In this document: positions 1 through 7,811 of the stretch, piece after piece
How the letters are laid out: each line of letters opens with the position of its first letter
Numbering within the stretch: position 1 is the stretch's first letter
Assembly (NCBI RefSeq): GCF_014287875.1
Contig: NZ_JACOPN010000007.1
Coordinates: forward strand, 62,001 to 126,000
DNA length: 64,000 bases
Direction of reading: 5' to 3'
Source: Flintibacter faecis
Lineage (GTDB): Bacteria > Bacillota > Clostridia > Oscillospirales > Oscillospiraceae
The notes under the pieces: model-generated
Database searches by the model: none
What the model was told of the DNA's origin: nothing
What the model saw: the letters and a program-made list of their open reading frames with translations, nothing else
Made by a program: the position numbers and the translations under genes

Positions 1-2553
1 CTGCTCCACCTCGGCCCGGAAGGCCCGGGCGGACAGGCGCAGGGCCCCATGGCCCAGGATGATCCACTGCTCCATGCCGTCGGAGGTGGCCACCCGCACC
101 CGATGGTCCTTCCCCAGGTCATAGGTGGTCTTTTCGATATAGGCGTCGGCGGTCTCCGCCTCCTTGGTGTACACCACATAGATGCCGTCCCGCCGCTCCA
201 CCGAGCCCACGCCCCCCTTCACCTTGTAGGCATCGAAGACCAGAATGACCTGACATTTGCGGAAGGCCCGGTATTCGATCAGAAGTTCGGTGAGTACCTC
301 CCGGGCGGCGTTCACATCCTGCCGGGCCAGGGCGTGGAGGTCGTCCCAGGCGAAGATGATGTTATATCCGTCCACCAGCAGATATTCCGGCCCGGTCTGC
401 TGGTCCCGGATGGCATACTTCTCGCTGAGACTGGTGCGGGCGGGCTTTTTCTGGCTCTGGAAGGCGGCGGGGCGCTTCACCGGGCCATAGGTCTGCTCGA
501 ACAGGGCCTGGAGCTCTCTGTCCTGCTCCAGACTGCCCCCCCGGCGGTCCAAGCTCCCCCCGGCGGGGGCAGCGGAGGGCTCCGGCTCCTCCGGGGTGTT
601 CCGGGTCAGTCCGCTGTCCACATGGGCCATGGCCGCCACTTGGTCCCAGGGGACGTAATAGCCCCCGCCGTGGGCACAGAACACCGAGCCGGCGGGGTTC
701 TCCTCGTCCCGCTCCGGGTCATAGCCCATCTCCCCCACCACTTCGTCGGCGTTGTGGCACGGCTCATAGCCCCGCATGGTGCAGGACAGCTGCCCGCACC
801 CCCGGGTATAGGCGGTGACCGTCTGCCAATAGTCCCGCATCCCCGCCACTGGGGCAAAGCCGGTGAGGACGGTCATGTCCTCCCGGCTCTGGGGCGGCTC
901 CACCGTGCCCCCCATGGCCTGGATGTCCGTCATGGCACGGCCCACACACTGGGCGGGCACCTCCAGGGTAAAGTCGTAAAAGGGCTCCAGCAGGACGCTC
1001 TCCGCCTGCATCAGCCCCTGGCGCACCGCCCGATACGTCGCCTGACGGAAGTCGCCCCCCTCGGTGTGCTTCTCGTGGGCCCTGCCGGCCAGCAGGGTGA
1101 TCTTCACGTCGGTGAGGGGGGAGCCGGTGAGCACCCCCGGGTGATCCCGCTCCAGCAGGTGGGTGAAGATGAGCCGCTGCCAGTTCAGGTCCAGCTGGTC
1201 GGTGGAGCAGGCGGTGGCCAGCTGCACCCCGCTCCCTCTGGGGCCGGGCTCCAGCAGGAGATGGACCTCGGCATAGTGGCGCAGGGGCTCGAAGTGGCCG
1301 ATGCCCTCCACCGTGTCGGCGATGGTCTCCCGATACAGCACCCGGCCGGGGCCGAAGTCCACCTCCAGATCAAAGCGCTGGGCGATGACCCGCTTTAAGA
1401 TCTCCAGCTGCACCTGACCCATCAGCCGCACCTGGATCTGCTTCCACCGGCTGTCCCACACAAAGCGGAGCATGGGGTCCTCCTCCTCCAGCTGGCGCAG
1501 CTTGGGCAGGGCGGCGTGGGGGGCGGCCTCCGGGGGCAGGATCAGCTCATAGGTCAGAGCGGGCTCCAGGGCGGGGCGCTCCCCCTCCCCCTGGGCCCCC
1601 AGTCCCTGGCCGGGACGGGTGTGACTGAGGCCGGTGACGGCCACCACGCACCCCGCCTCCGCCCGGTCCACCGCCCGGAACTTTGCCCCGGAGTACAGCC
1701 GCAGCTGATCGGCCTTCTCCTCCCAGCGCTCCTCCCCCGCCCCGCCGGACAGGGGGGTCTTGGCCTTTAAGCTGCCGCCGGTGATCTTCATCCAGGTCAG
1801 GCGATTGCCCTGGTCATCCCGGGTGATCTTAAACACCCGGGCAGCAAACTCCTTGGGATAGTCCGGTGCGGGGGCATAGCGCTCCAGGCCGGACAGCAGC
1901 TCCTCCACCCCCTCCAGCTTCAGCGCCGAACCGAACCAGCAGGGGAACAGCTTCCGCTGGGCCACAAGGCGGGCCACCGCTTCGTCGGGGACGGCTCCGC
2001 CGGACAAAAAATCCTCCAGCGCCCCCTCGTCGCACAGGGCGATCTCCTCGTCCCGGGCGCTCCGCTGGGCGGTAAAGTCGGTGCACCGGCTGTCCAGCCC
2101 CTCCCTCAGCGCTTTTAAAACCGCGGAGCGGTCCGCCCCCGCCAGGTCCATCTTGTTCACAAACAGAAACACGGGCAGGTGGTAGCGCTCCAGCAGCCGC
2201 CAAAGGGTGCGGGTGTGCCCCTGGACCCCGTCGGTGCCGCTGATGACCAGCACGGCGCAGTCCAGCACCTGGAGGGTGCGTTCCATCTCGGCGGAGAAGT
2301 CCGCATGGCCCGGGGTGTCCATCAGGACCAGCTCCTTGTCCTCCCCCAGGGGCAGCAGGGCCTGCTTGGAGAATATGGTGATGCCCCGCTCCCGCTCCAG
2401 CTGGTCGGTGTCCAGATAGGCGTCCCCGTGGTCCACCCGGCCCAGGCGGCGCAGCTGGCCCCCGGTATAGAGCAGGGCCTCGTTCAAAGTGGTCTTGCCC
2501 GCGTCCACATGGGCCGTCACGCCCACACATATGTGTTTCGTTGCCATAGCCAT
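1..2553 (-). CDS. Tet(M)/EF-G-class translational GTPase fused to a Rae1/YacP-like NYN nuclease domain (C-terminus beyond window)
   Basis: The N-terminal ~640 residues read as a ribosomal-protection-type translational GTPase: P-loop AHVDAGKTT (residues 14-22), RERGIT switch, DTPGHADF, NKMD (near 132) and GSAL, followed by EF-G-like domains. A Pro/Ala/Ser-rich linker leads into a second domain from about residue 720 with LLVDGYN, VFDAYKVKG, TADAYIE and ATSDGMEQW. This is the pattern of YacP/Rae1, the B. subtilis NYN endonuclease that cuts mRNA in the ribosomal A site. Tet(M) is about 640 residues; this protein exceeds 850 and is still open at the window edge. The ATG at 2553 follows GGAAGCGAG; a second in-frame ATG lies at 2547. 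The domain-IV loop does not carry the Tet(M) tip motif (YSPVST), so tetracycline resistance is doubtful. Inference: a ribosome-directed factor that brings a nuclease to the A site. Confidence 0.9.
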   Translation of the reverse strand, partial: MAMATKHICVGVTAHVDAGKTTLNEALLYTGGQLRRLGRVDHGDAYLDTDQLERERGITIFSKQALLPLGEDKELVLMDTPGHADFSAEMERTLQVLDCAVLVISGTDGVQGHTRTLWRLLERYHLPVFLFVNKMDLAGADRSAVLKALREGLDSRCTDFTAQRSARDEEIALCDEGALEDFLSGGAVPDEAVARLVAQRKLFPCWFGSALKLEGVEELLSGLERYAPAPDYPKEFAARVFKITRDDQGNRLTWMKITGGSLKAKTPLSGGAGEERWEEKADQLRLYSGAKFRAVDRAEAGCVVAVTGLSHTRPGQGLGAQGEGERPALEPALTYELILPPEAAPHAALPKLRQLEEEDPMLRFVWDSRWKQIQVRLMGQVQLEILKRVIAQRFDLEVDFGPGRVLYRETIADTVEGIGHFEPLRHYAEVHLLLEPGPRGSGVQLATACSTDQLDLNWQRLIFTHLLERDHPGVLTGSPLTDVKITLLAGRAHEKHTEGGDFRQATYRAVRQGLMQAESVLLEPFYDFTLEVPAQCVGRAMTDIQAMGGTVEPPQSREDMTVLTGFAPVAGMRDYWQTVTAYTRGCGQLSCTMRGYEPCHNADEVVGEMGYDPERDEENPAGSVFCAHGGGYYVPWDQVAAMAHVDSGLTRNTPEEPEPSAAPAGGSLDRRGGSLEQDRELQALFEQTYGPVKRPAAFQSQKKPARTSLSEKYAIRDQQTGPEYLLVDGYNIIFAWDDLHALARQDVNAAREVLTELLIEYRAFRKCQVILVFDAYKVKGGVGSVERRDGIYVVYTKEAETADAYIEKTTYDLGKDHRVRVATSDGMEQWIILGHGALRLSARAFRAEVEQ

Positions 2554-2581
2554 CTCTCGCTTCCGCAGATATATCTTGTTT

Positions 2582-2610
2582 ATTATGCCAGCTTTCCAAA
2601 GGCAGTTCAA
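2582..2610 (-). promoter_or_regulatory. Sigma-A-type promoter for the GTPase-nuclease gene
   Basis: On the minus strand TTGAAC is followed after 17 bases by CATAAT, about 30 bases upstream of the ATG at 2553. It lies back-to-back with a plus-strand promoter. Confidence 0.55.
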
Positions 2611-2652
2611 TCCCCATTTTCCCGCCGGGATACAAGTTCAGCCTGCTTTTTC

Positions 2653-2681
2653 TGGACATTCTGTGCTAACTGGGGTATAAT
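2653..2681 (+). promoter_or_regulatory. Sigma-A-type promoter for the CmpB-like gene
   Basis: TGGACA, a 17-base spacer and a perfect TATAAT, ending 32 bases before the ATG at 2714. One of the best sigma-A matches in the window. Confidence 0.75.
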
Positions 2682-2713
2682 TTATATCCAAAATCTTTTT
2701 ATTGGGAGGGCCC

Positions 2714-3688
2714 ATGTATCAACTTCTGTGGATATTCTTTCTCTATGCCTTTCTGGGCTGGTGTACCGAGGTAAGCTATGCCGCCCTGCGCACAGGCAAA
2801 TTTGTCAACCGGGGCTTTCTCAATGGCCCCGTCTGCCCCATCTACGGCTGCGGCGTGGTGGTGGTGCTGGCCGGGCTGGAACCTCTGAAGGGAAACTTCG
2901 TGCTGCTGTTTCTGGGTTCGGTGGTCCTCACCTCCGCCCTGGAGTGGGCCACCGGCTTTGTGTTGGAAAAGCTGTTCCGCCAGCGGTGGTGGGACTACTC
3001 TGACAAGCCCTTCAACCTGGGAGGCTATATCTGCCTGGAGTTCTCCATCATGTGGGGTTTTGCCTGCCTGTTCGTGGTGGATATTCTCCACCCGTCCATT
3101 GAATTTTTTATCCGCCTCATCCCCCACACCCTGGGCTGGGTGCTGCTGGGGCTGTTCTCCGCCGCCATGGCGGTGGACCTGGCCGCCACGGTGCGCACCA
3201 TTGCAAAGATCAACCGCCAGCTGGATCAGATCGATCAGCTGGCCCGGCGGCTGAAAACTGCCTCCAACGAGTTCGGCGAGAATCTGGCCGACCGGGTACT
3301 GGAGGCGGCAGAAAAGAGCGCCGACTGGAAGGAGGACTGGGAGTCCGCCGCCGAGGAGTGGGCCCAGCGCCGGGCGGAATTTCAGGAGCAGCTGGCCCAG
3401 AAGCGGGAGCGGCTGGAGGATGAACTGGCCCAGAAGCGGGAGCAGATGGAGGACGAGCTGCGCCAGCACACCCAGGAGCGGGCGGCCCGCCTTCAGGCCG
3501 GCCACGACAGGGCCCGGGCCGAGCTGGATGCCTGGCGGGAAAAGCTGCAGACTCAGTTGGACAGCCGGGCCTTCGGCCAGCGCCGTCTGATGGCCGCATT
3601 CCCCAAAATGCGCTCCACCAGCCACCGCCAGGCCATGGAGCAGCTGCGCCGCCGCATGGAGCGCCGCATCCCCTCCACAAGAAAATGA
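2714..3688 (+). CDS. CmpB-type putative ABC-transporter permease (DUF1113-like) with long C-terminal coiled coil
   Basis: The first ~165 residues form an integral membrane domain with several hydrophobic segments and family-typical stretches (FLGWCTEVSYAAL, RGFLNGPVCPIYGCG, LGGYICLEFSIMWG), the CmpB-like 'putative ABC transporter permease' family of Firmicutes. No ATPase partner is adjacent and the transport role is unproven. The C-terminal half is highly charged and helical, with a duplicated block LAQKRERLEDE / LAQKREQMEDE encoded by a near-perfect 36-base tandem repeat (about 3388-3459), so a cytoplasmic coiled coil is likely. Start: ATG at 2714 after TTGGGAGGG; an upstream in-frame TTG would include the ribosome binding site. 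324 residues. The next gene follows after 63 bases. Confidence 0.8.
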   Translation: MYQLLWIFFLYAFLGWCTEVSYAALRTGKFVNRGFLNGPVCPIYGCGVVVVLAGLEPLKGNFVLLFLGSVVLTSALEWATGFVLEKLFRQRWWDYSDKPFNLGGYICLEFSIMWGFACLFVVDILHPSIEFFIRLIPHTLGWVLLGLFSAAMAVDLAATVRTIAKINRQLDQIDQLARRLKTASNEFGENLADRVLEAAEKSADWKEDWESAAEEWAQRRAEFQEQLAQKRERLEDELAQKREQMEDELRQHTQERAARLQAGHDRARAELDAWREKLQTQLDSRAFGQRRLMAAFPKMRSTSHRQAMEQLRRRMERRIPSTRK

Positions 3689-3751
3689 ATTGCAATTTTC
3701 ATTATGCCGTGATACCATGTCGATAATGACTGGTAGAAGGAGAAATGCCCT

Positions 3752-4285
3752 ATGGAGGAATTACGAGAATTAAAAAGCCGCATGGAGCAGGAGCGCCCCG
3801 CCCAGTGGGAGGAGCTGCCCGACCTGGCCCTGTATATGGACCAGATCATCTCCTATATGCCCCGGCAGCTGATCCACTTTGACCAGGGTGAGGGTCTCAC
3901 CTCCGCCATGGTGAATAACTATATCAAAGACGGCCTGGTCCCCCGGGCCGACGGCAAGCGCTATGGACCGGTACACCTGGGCTATCTCACCGCCGTGTGC
4001 GCCCTGAAAAAGGTGCTGCCCGTGCGGGACATCGGTGCGCTGCTGTCCGCCGGCCAGCAGACGGGCAAGGACAACGAGACGCTGTATCACTACTTCTGTG
4101 CCGCCCTGGACCGGGCCCTGACGGACACCGCCCAGACCATCGACGGCGATGCCCAGCGGGGGGACCTGGCCCGGATGGCCCTGGACCTGGCCCTGCGCAG
4201 CTATGCCGCCCAGCTGGCCTGCGCCCGCATTCTGGATATTCTACAGCCCGAGCAGCCGGAGCCGGGCCACAAGAGCAAAAAATGA
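3752..4285 (+). CDS. DUF1836 family protein, MerR-like DNA-binding fold likely
   Basis: 177 residues. The central part (YMPRQLIHFDQGEGLTSAMV, then VNNYIKDGLVPRADGKRYG) matches the DUF1836 family of Firmicutes, in which a MerR-like helix-turn-helix recognises DNA. The segment 'MVNNYIKDGLVPRADGKRYGPVHL' corresponds in style to the MerR 'IRYYEREGLIPP' helix and wing. No effector-binding domain is evident in the C-terminal half. Target genes are unknown. Ribosome binding site AGAAGGAG lies 10 bases before the ATG. The DegV gene starts 45 bases downstream in the same direction, so co-transcription is likely. Confidence 0.75.
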   Translation: MEELRELKSRMEQERPAQWEELPDLALYMDQIISYMPRQLIHFDQGEGLTSAMVNNYIKDGLVPRADGKRYGPVHLGYLTAVCALKKVLPVRDIGALLSAGQQTGKDNETLYHYFCAALDRALTDTAQTIDGDAQRGDLARMALDLALRSYAAQLACARILDILQPEQPEPGHKSKK

Positions 4286-4330
4286 CCGGGGCCTTCGCCC
4301 CGCCGCCTATGGAAAGGAGTGCATCCATAA

Positions 4331-5212
4331 ATGTCCCAAGCTTATGATTTCGCCATCTTCACCGACTCCTCTGCAGACCTGGGGGAGGACCTGGTGCGGG
4401 AGATGGATATTCAGGTCCTGCCGCTGAGCTTTACCATTCAGGACAGGACCTATCACAACTATCCCGACAACCACGAGCTCTCCCCCCACACCTTTTACAA
4501 GATGCTGCGGGAGGGCCAGACGGCCACCACCGCCGCCGTAAACGTGGAGCAATATCTCCAGGCCATGGAGCCCCAGCTTCAGGCCGGGCGTGACGTGCTG
4601 GTGCTGGCCTTCTCCTCCGGCCTGTCCGCCACCTACAACTCCTCCGCCATCGCTGCCGAGGAGCTGCGGGAGAAATATCCCGAGCGGAAAATCTACACCG
4701 TGGATACCCTGTGCGCCTCTCTGGGCCAGGGGCTGCTGGTGTGGCTGGCCGCCAAAGAGCGGGCCAAGGGCAAGACCATCGACGAGGTCCGCGACTGGGC
4801 TGTGGGCCACAAGCTGAGTATCTGCCACCAGTTCACCGTGGACGACCTGCACTTTTTAAAGCGGGGGGGGCGTATCTCCTCCACCACCGCCTTTGTGGGC
4901 TCTATGCTCCAGATCAAGCCGGTGCTCCATGTGGATAACGACGGCAAGCTGATGACCGTGGCCAAGGCCCGGGGCCGCCGGGCCGCCCTGAAAGCCCTGG
5001 TGGACCGGATGGAACAGACGGCCATCGACCTGAGAGACCAGACCGTGTTCATCAGCCACGGCGACTGTCTGGAGGACGCCCAGCTGGTGGCCCAGCTGGT
5101 GAAGGACCGCTTTGGCGTGAAGGATGTCTACATGAATTATGTGGGCCCCGTCATCGGCGCCCACGCCGGCCCCGGCGTACTGGCCCTGTTCTATGTGGGC
5201 GTGGAGCGCTGA
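4331..5212 (+). CDS. DegV family fatty-acid-binding protein (FakB-like)
   Basis: 293 residues covering the full DegV fold: N-terminal FTDSSADL (the TDSS/TDS motif contacts the fatty-acid carboxylate), SSGLSATYNSS, VDTLCASLGQG, FLKRGGRISS and the C-terminal VGPVIGAHAGPG (loop with H/T near the ligand). In characterised Firmicutes, FakB proteins deliver exogenous fatty acids to the kinase FakA for phosphorylation. A FakA homologue is encoded 32 kb away at 36490-38190, so the pair could function together although unlinked. Ribosome binding site GAAAGGAG sits 11 bases before the ATG. Downstream lies a palindromic repeat rather than another gene. Confidence 0.9.
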   Translation: MSQAYDFAIFTDSSADLGEDLVREMDIQVLPLSFTIQDRTYHNYPDNHELSPHTFYKMLREGQTATTAAVNVEQYLQAMEPQLQAGRDVLVLAFSSGLSATYNSSAIAAEELREKYPERKIYTVDTLCASLGQGLLVWLAAKERAKGKTIDEVRDWAVGHKLSICHQFTVDDLHFLKRGGRISSTTAFVGSMLQIKPVLHVDNDGKLMTVAKARGRRAALKALVDRMEQTAIDLRDQTVFISHGDCLEDAQLVAQLVKDRFGVKDVYMNYVGPVIGAHAGPGVLALFYVGVER

Positions 5213-5233
5213 AGCCTACCGACAATAAATCGA

Positions 5234-5379
5234 GACTGTCAAAAAAACTGTCATTGCGAGGAGGCCCAACGGGCCGACGTGGCAATCCGTTCCCAAAACC
5301 CATCAGCATATTTCCGGTTTTTGAGTTACGGATTCCCACGTCGCTTCGCTCCTCGGAATGACAGAAAAGGGTTTATCGA
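5234..5379. repeat. Dispersed palindromic (MITE-like) repeat, copy 1
   Basis: The outer arms CTGTCATTGCGAGGAG (5248-5263) and CTCCTCGGAATGACAG (5349-5364) are inverted repeats with one mismatch, and the inner blocks CGACGTGGCAATCCGT and ACGGATTCCCACGTCG pair as well, so the ~117 bp core can fold into a long hairpin. The flanks GACTGTCAAAAAA (left) and GGGTTTATCGA (right) are shared with the second copy at 7598-7750. It carries no transposase and sits between degV and prmA. The open frame of prmA runs back into it, which could mislead start calling. Confidence 0.85.
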
Positions 5380-5413
5380 AACACTGAATAAATCATTAGG
5401 AGAATCAAGGATT

Positions 5414-6364
5414 ATGGCTGACACCAAATGGCTGGAGATCGCCGTGAATACCACCCCCGACAAGCTGGACGAGGTATGCGCCAAGCTGGCCGCTGCCGGC
5501 ATGGACGGCCTTGTCATCGAGGACGAGGGGGAGTTTCTGCAGTTTTTAGAGCAGAACCGCCAGTACTGGGACTATGTGGACCAGGAGCTGCTGGACCGGA
5601 TGCGTGGCATCACCCGGGTGAAGTTCTATGTCACCGACGATGCCGACGGACACGCCCAGCTGGAGCGGTACACCCACGGTCTGGGCTTTGAGCACACCGT
5701 CACCCCCCTGAGCGACAACGACTGGGCCTATAGCTGGCAGAAATATTACAAGCCCCTGACCATCGGGGACAGACTGTATGTGGTGCCCGAGTGGGAGCGG
5801 GACAAGCCCGTGCCCGAGGGCCGCAGCCCCCTGTATCTGAACCCCGGCCTCACCTTCGGCACCGGCTCCCACGCCTCCACCCAGCTGTGTCTGGAGGGGG
5901 TGGAGGCCCACACCCTCCCCGGCAGGTCCGTGCTGGACCTGGGCTGCGGCAGCGGCATCCTCTCTATTGCCGCCCTGTGTCTGGGGGCCAGCCACGCCGT
6001 GGCCGTGGACATCGACCCCAAGGCGGTGGATGTGGCCTATGAAAACGCCGCCCTCAACGGCATCGGCAAGGACCGGTATACCGTGATGGCGGGCAACGTC
6101 ATCGCCGACAGAGCTCTGGCCGCCCGGCTGGCCCGGGAGCGCTATCATCTGGTGCTGGCCAACATCGTGGCCGACGTGATCATCCCCCTGTCCGCCCAGG
6201 TCCCCGCCCTGCTGGAGCAGGACGGCGTGTTCCTGTGCTCCGGCATCATCGACACCCGGGCTGACGAGGTGCAGGCCGCTTTAGAAAAAAACGGTCTGCA
6301 TGTGATCCGCCGCCGGGAGAAAAACGGCTGGGTGGCCCTGGAGGCCCGGCTGGCCGACGAATAA
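5414..6364 (+). CDS. prmA: Ribosomal protein L11 methyltransferase
   Basis: 316 residues, the usual PrmA length. A small N-terminal L11-binding domain is followed by a class I SAM-dependent methyltransferase fold with LDLGCGSGIL (motif I), AVDIDPKAVD (motif II) and VLANIVADVI, the PrmA form of motif IV that replaces the NPPY seen in other N-methyltransferases. It trimethylates ribosomal protein L11. The ATG at 5414 is chosen over upstream in-frame codons because those lie in the palindromic repeat; AGGAG precedes it by 11 bases. A strong terminator follows at once, so the gene is probably monocistronic. Confidence 0.93.
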   Translation: MADTKWLEIAVNTTPDKLDEVCAKLAAAGMDGLVIEDEGEFLQFLEQNRQYWDYVDQELLDRMRGITRVKFYVTDDADGHAQLERYTHGLGFEHTVTPLSDNDWAYSWQKYYKPLTIGDRLYVVPEWERDKPVPEGRSPLYLNPGLTFGTGSHASTQLCLEGVEAHTLPGRSVLDLGCGSGILSIAALCLGASHAVAVDIDPKAVDVAYENAALNGIGKDRYTVMAGNVIADRALAARLARERYHLVLANIVADVIIPLSAQVPALLEQDGVFLCSGIIDTRADEVQAALEKNGLHVIRRREKNGWVALEARLADE

Positions 6365-6372
6365 ACCCGTTT

Positions 6373-6400
6373 CAAAAAAGTGGCTCACGCCACTTTTTTG
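6373..6400 (+). terminator. Rho-independent terminator after prmA
   Basis: AAAAAAGTGGC, loop TCAC, GCCACTTTTTT: a perfect hairpin flanked by A and T runs, usable from both strands. Confidence 0.9.
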
Positions 6401-6432
6401 ACTATCTGCAACACTGACTAGGAGGCGCCTTC

Positions 6433-7527
6433 ATGGACCGGGCCATCGTCATCCACCCCACCTTCCCCGCCGGCCGGCGGATCATCGCCGTCAGCGACAT
6501 CCACGGCAACCTGCCCTTCTTCCGGGCTCTGATGGACAAGATCGCCCTCACACCGGAGGACATCCTGGTCCTGGTGGGGGACATTCTGGAGAAGGGGCCG
6601 GAGAGTCTGGCCCTGCTGCGCCATGTGATGGCCCTGTGCCGCACCCACACCGTCTATCCCCTGTGCGGCAACTGCGACGGGCTGGTGTACCGCTTTTTTC
6701 AGGGGGACGAGCTGGACCGGCGCTTCTTCTCCTTCTATCTGCCCCAGCACCCGGAGTCTACCCTGCGCCAGCTGGCCCGGGAGGGGGGCTTTGACCAGAC
6801 GGAGGACCTGCCCCGCCTGCGGGCGGACCTGCGCTCGGCCTACCCGGAGGAGTGGCGGTTTTTAAGCCGGATGCCCACCATTCTGGAGACGGAGCACCTG
6901 GTCTTTGTCCACGGGGGCGTGCCCTCTCTGGAGCATATGGATCAGCTGGACCGGTGGCGCTGCATGAAAAACGACGATTTTCTGGGTCAGGGCCACGCCT
7001 TTGACAAGTGGGTCATCGTGGGCCACTGGCCCGTCACCCTCTACCGCCCGGACATCCAGTCCGCCGCCCCCATCCTGCTGCCCGGGCGGCGCATCGCCTC
7101 CATCGACGGGGGCTGCGTGCTGAAAAAAGACGGCCAGCTCAACGCCCTCATTCTCCCGGAGGAGGGCTCCCAGAACTTTACCTGGACGGCCTGGGACGGG
7201 CTGCCCACCGCCACCGCCCTGGACGGACAGCAGCCCTCTGCCGACCCCCTGAACATCCGCTGGGGCCGCAGCGCCGTGGAGGTGCTGGAGGAGGGGGAGG
7301 AGCTGTCCCTGTGCCGCCATCTGGAGACGGGGCGGACGCTGTACATCCTGAACCGCTATCTGCGCATGGGGCCGGACGGCCTGTGGTGCGAGGACTCCAC
7401 CGACTACCGCCTGCCCGTGGCCCCCGGGGACAAGTTGACCCTGGTCGCCCGGACCAAAACCGGTTTTTTGTGCAAAAAAGATGGGGTGACCGGGTGGTAT
7501 TATGGCCGCCTGTCCGGTATAATATAA
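6433..7527 (+). CDS. Metallophosphoesterase (PPP/ApaH-like) with C-terminal SH3-like domain
   Basis: 364 residues. The calcineurin-like metal site is complete: D22 and H24 in SDIHGN, D near 50 in VGDILEKGP, N near 79 in GNCDG, H near 160 in FVHGG and H near 197 in GHWP. The layout resembles the ApaH/PrpA serine-threonine or dinucleotide phosphatases, but the usual GNHE is GNCD, so the substrate cannot be assigned. The last ~60 residues (DKLTLVARTKTGFLCKKDG, then WYYGRL) look like a bacterial SH3-type beta barrel. Start ATG follows ACTAGGAGG. Hairpins bracket the gene on both sides, so it is likely transcribed alone. Confidence 0.82.
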   Translation: MDRAIVIHPTFPAGRRIIAVSDIHGNLPFFRALMDKIALTPEDILVLVGDILEKGPESLALLRHVMALCRTHTVYPLCGNCDGLVYRFFQGDELDRRFFSFYLPQHPESTLRQLAREGGFDQTEDLPRLRADLRSAYPEEWRFLSRMPTILETEHLVFVHGGVPSLEHMDQLDRWRCMKNDDFLGQGHAFDKWVIVGHWPVTLYRPDIQSAAPILLPGRRIASIDGGCVLKKDGQLNALILPEEGSQNFTWTAWDGLPTATALDGQQPSADPLNIRWGRSAVEVLEEGEELSLCRHLETGRTLYILNRYLRMGPDGLWCEDSTDYRLPVAPGDKLTLVARTKTGFLCKKDGVTGWYYGRLSGII

Positions 7528-7533
7528 ATCCGT

Positions 7534-7559
7534 CGAAAAAACGGCCGGGCCGCTTTTCG
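7534..7559 (+). terminator. Probable terminator after the phosphoesterase gene
   Basis: CGAAAAAACGGCC / GGGCCGCTTTTCG forms a short hairpin with A-rich left and T-rich right sides. The T-run is only four bases. Confidence 0.5.
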
Positions 7560-7597
7560 TCTGCTGCCCCGGATGGGCAGCGCATATAAACGCGACA

Positions 7598-7750
7598 GAC
7601 TGTCAAAAAAGCCTGTCATTGCGAGGAGGCCCAACGGGCCGACGTGGCAATCCGTTCCAAAAAGCTATGATTATCAGTATATTTTCGGCTTTTGAGTTAC
7701 GGATTCCCACGTCGCTGCGCTCCTCGGAATGACAGAAAAGGGTTTATCGA
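7598..7750. repeat. Dispersed palindromic (MITE-like) repeat, copy 2
   Basis: Same arms and flanks as the copy at 5234-5379: CTGTCATTGCGAGGAG at 7613-7628 and CTCCTCGGAATGACAG at 7720-7735. The central ~35 bases differ between copies, while the arms, including GGCCCAACGGGCCGACGTGG, are almost identical. Same orientation as copy 1. Between the two copies lie prmA and the phosphoesterase gene. Confidence 0.85.
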
Positions 7751-7811
7751 CACGCTGGCGCATATAAACGCGATTCTCTTTTATTTTTTGAAAAGTTGAG
7801 GTTATTTTTTT

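Noticed and set aside
49..1398. Long plus-strand open frame opposite the GTPase-nuclease gene
   Set aside because: Low-complexity Gly/His/Val-rich reading produced by the GC-rich antisense of a clear minus-strand gene; no ribosome binding site or family.
1..2553. Simple tetracycline-resistance gene tet(M)/tet(W)
   Set aside because: The tip loop differs from ribosomal protection proteins and the C-terminus carries an NYN domain; not called as tet.
5279..5413. N-terminal extension of prmA
   Set aside because: The extra 45 codons lie in the palindromic repeat; ATG at 5414 fits the family length.
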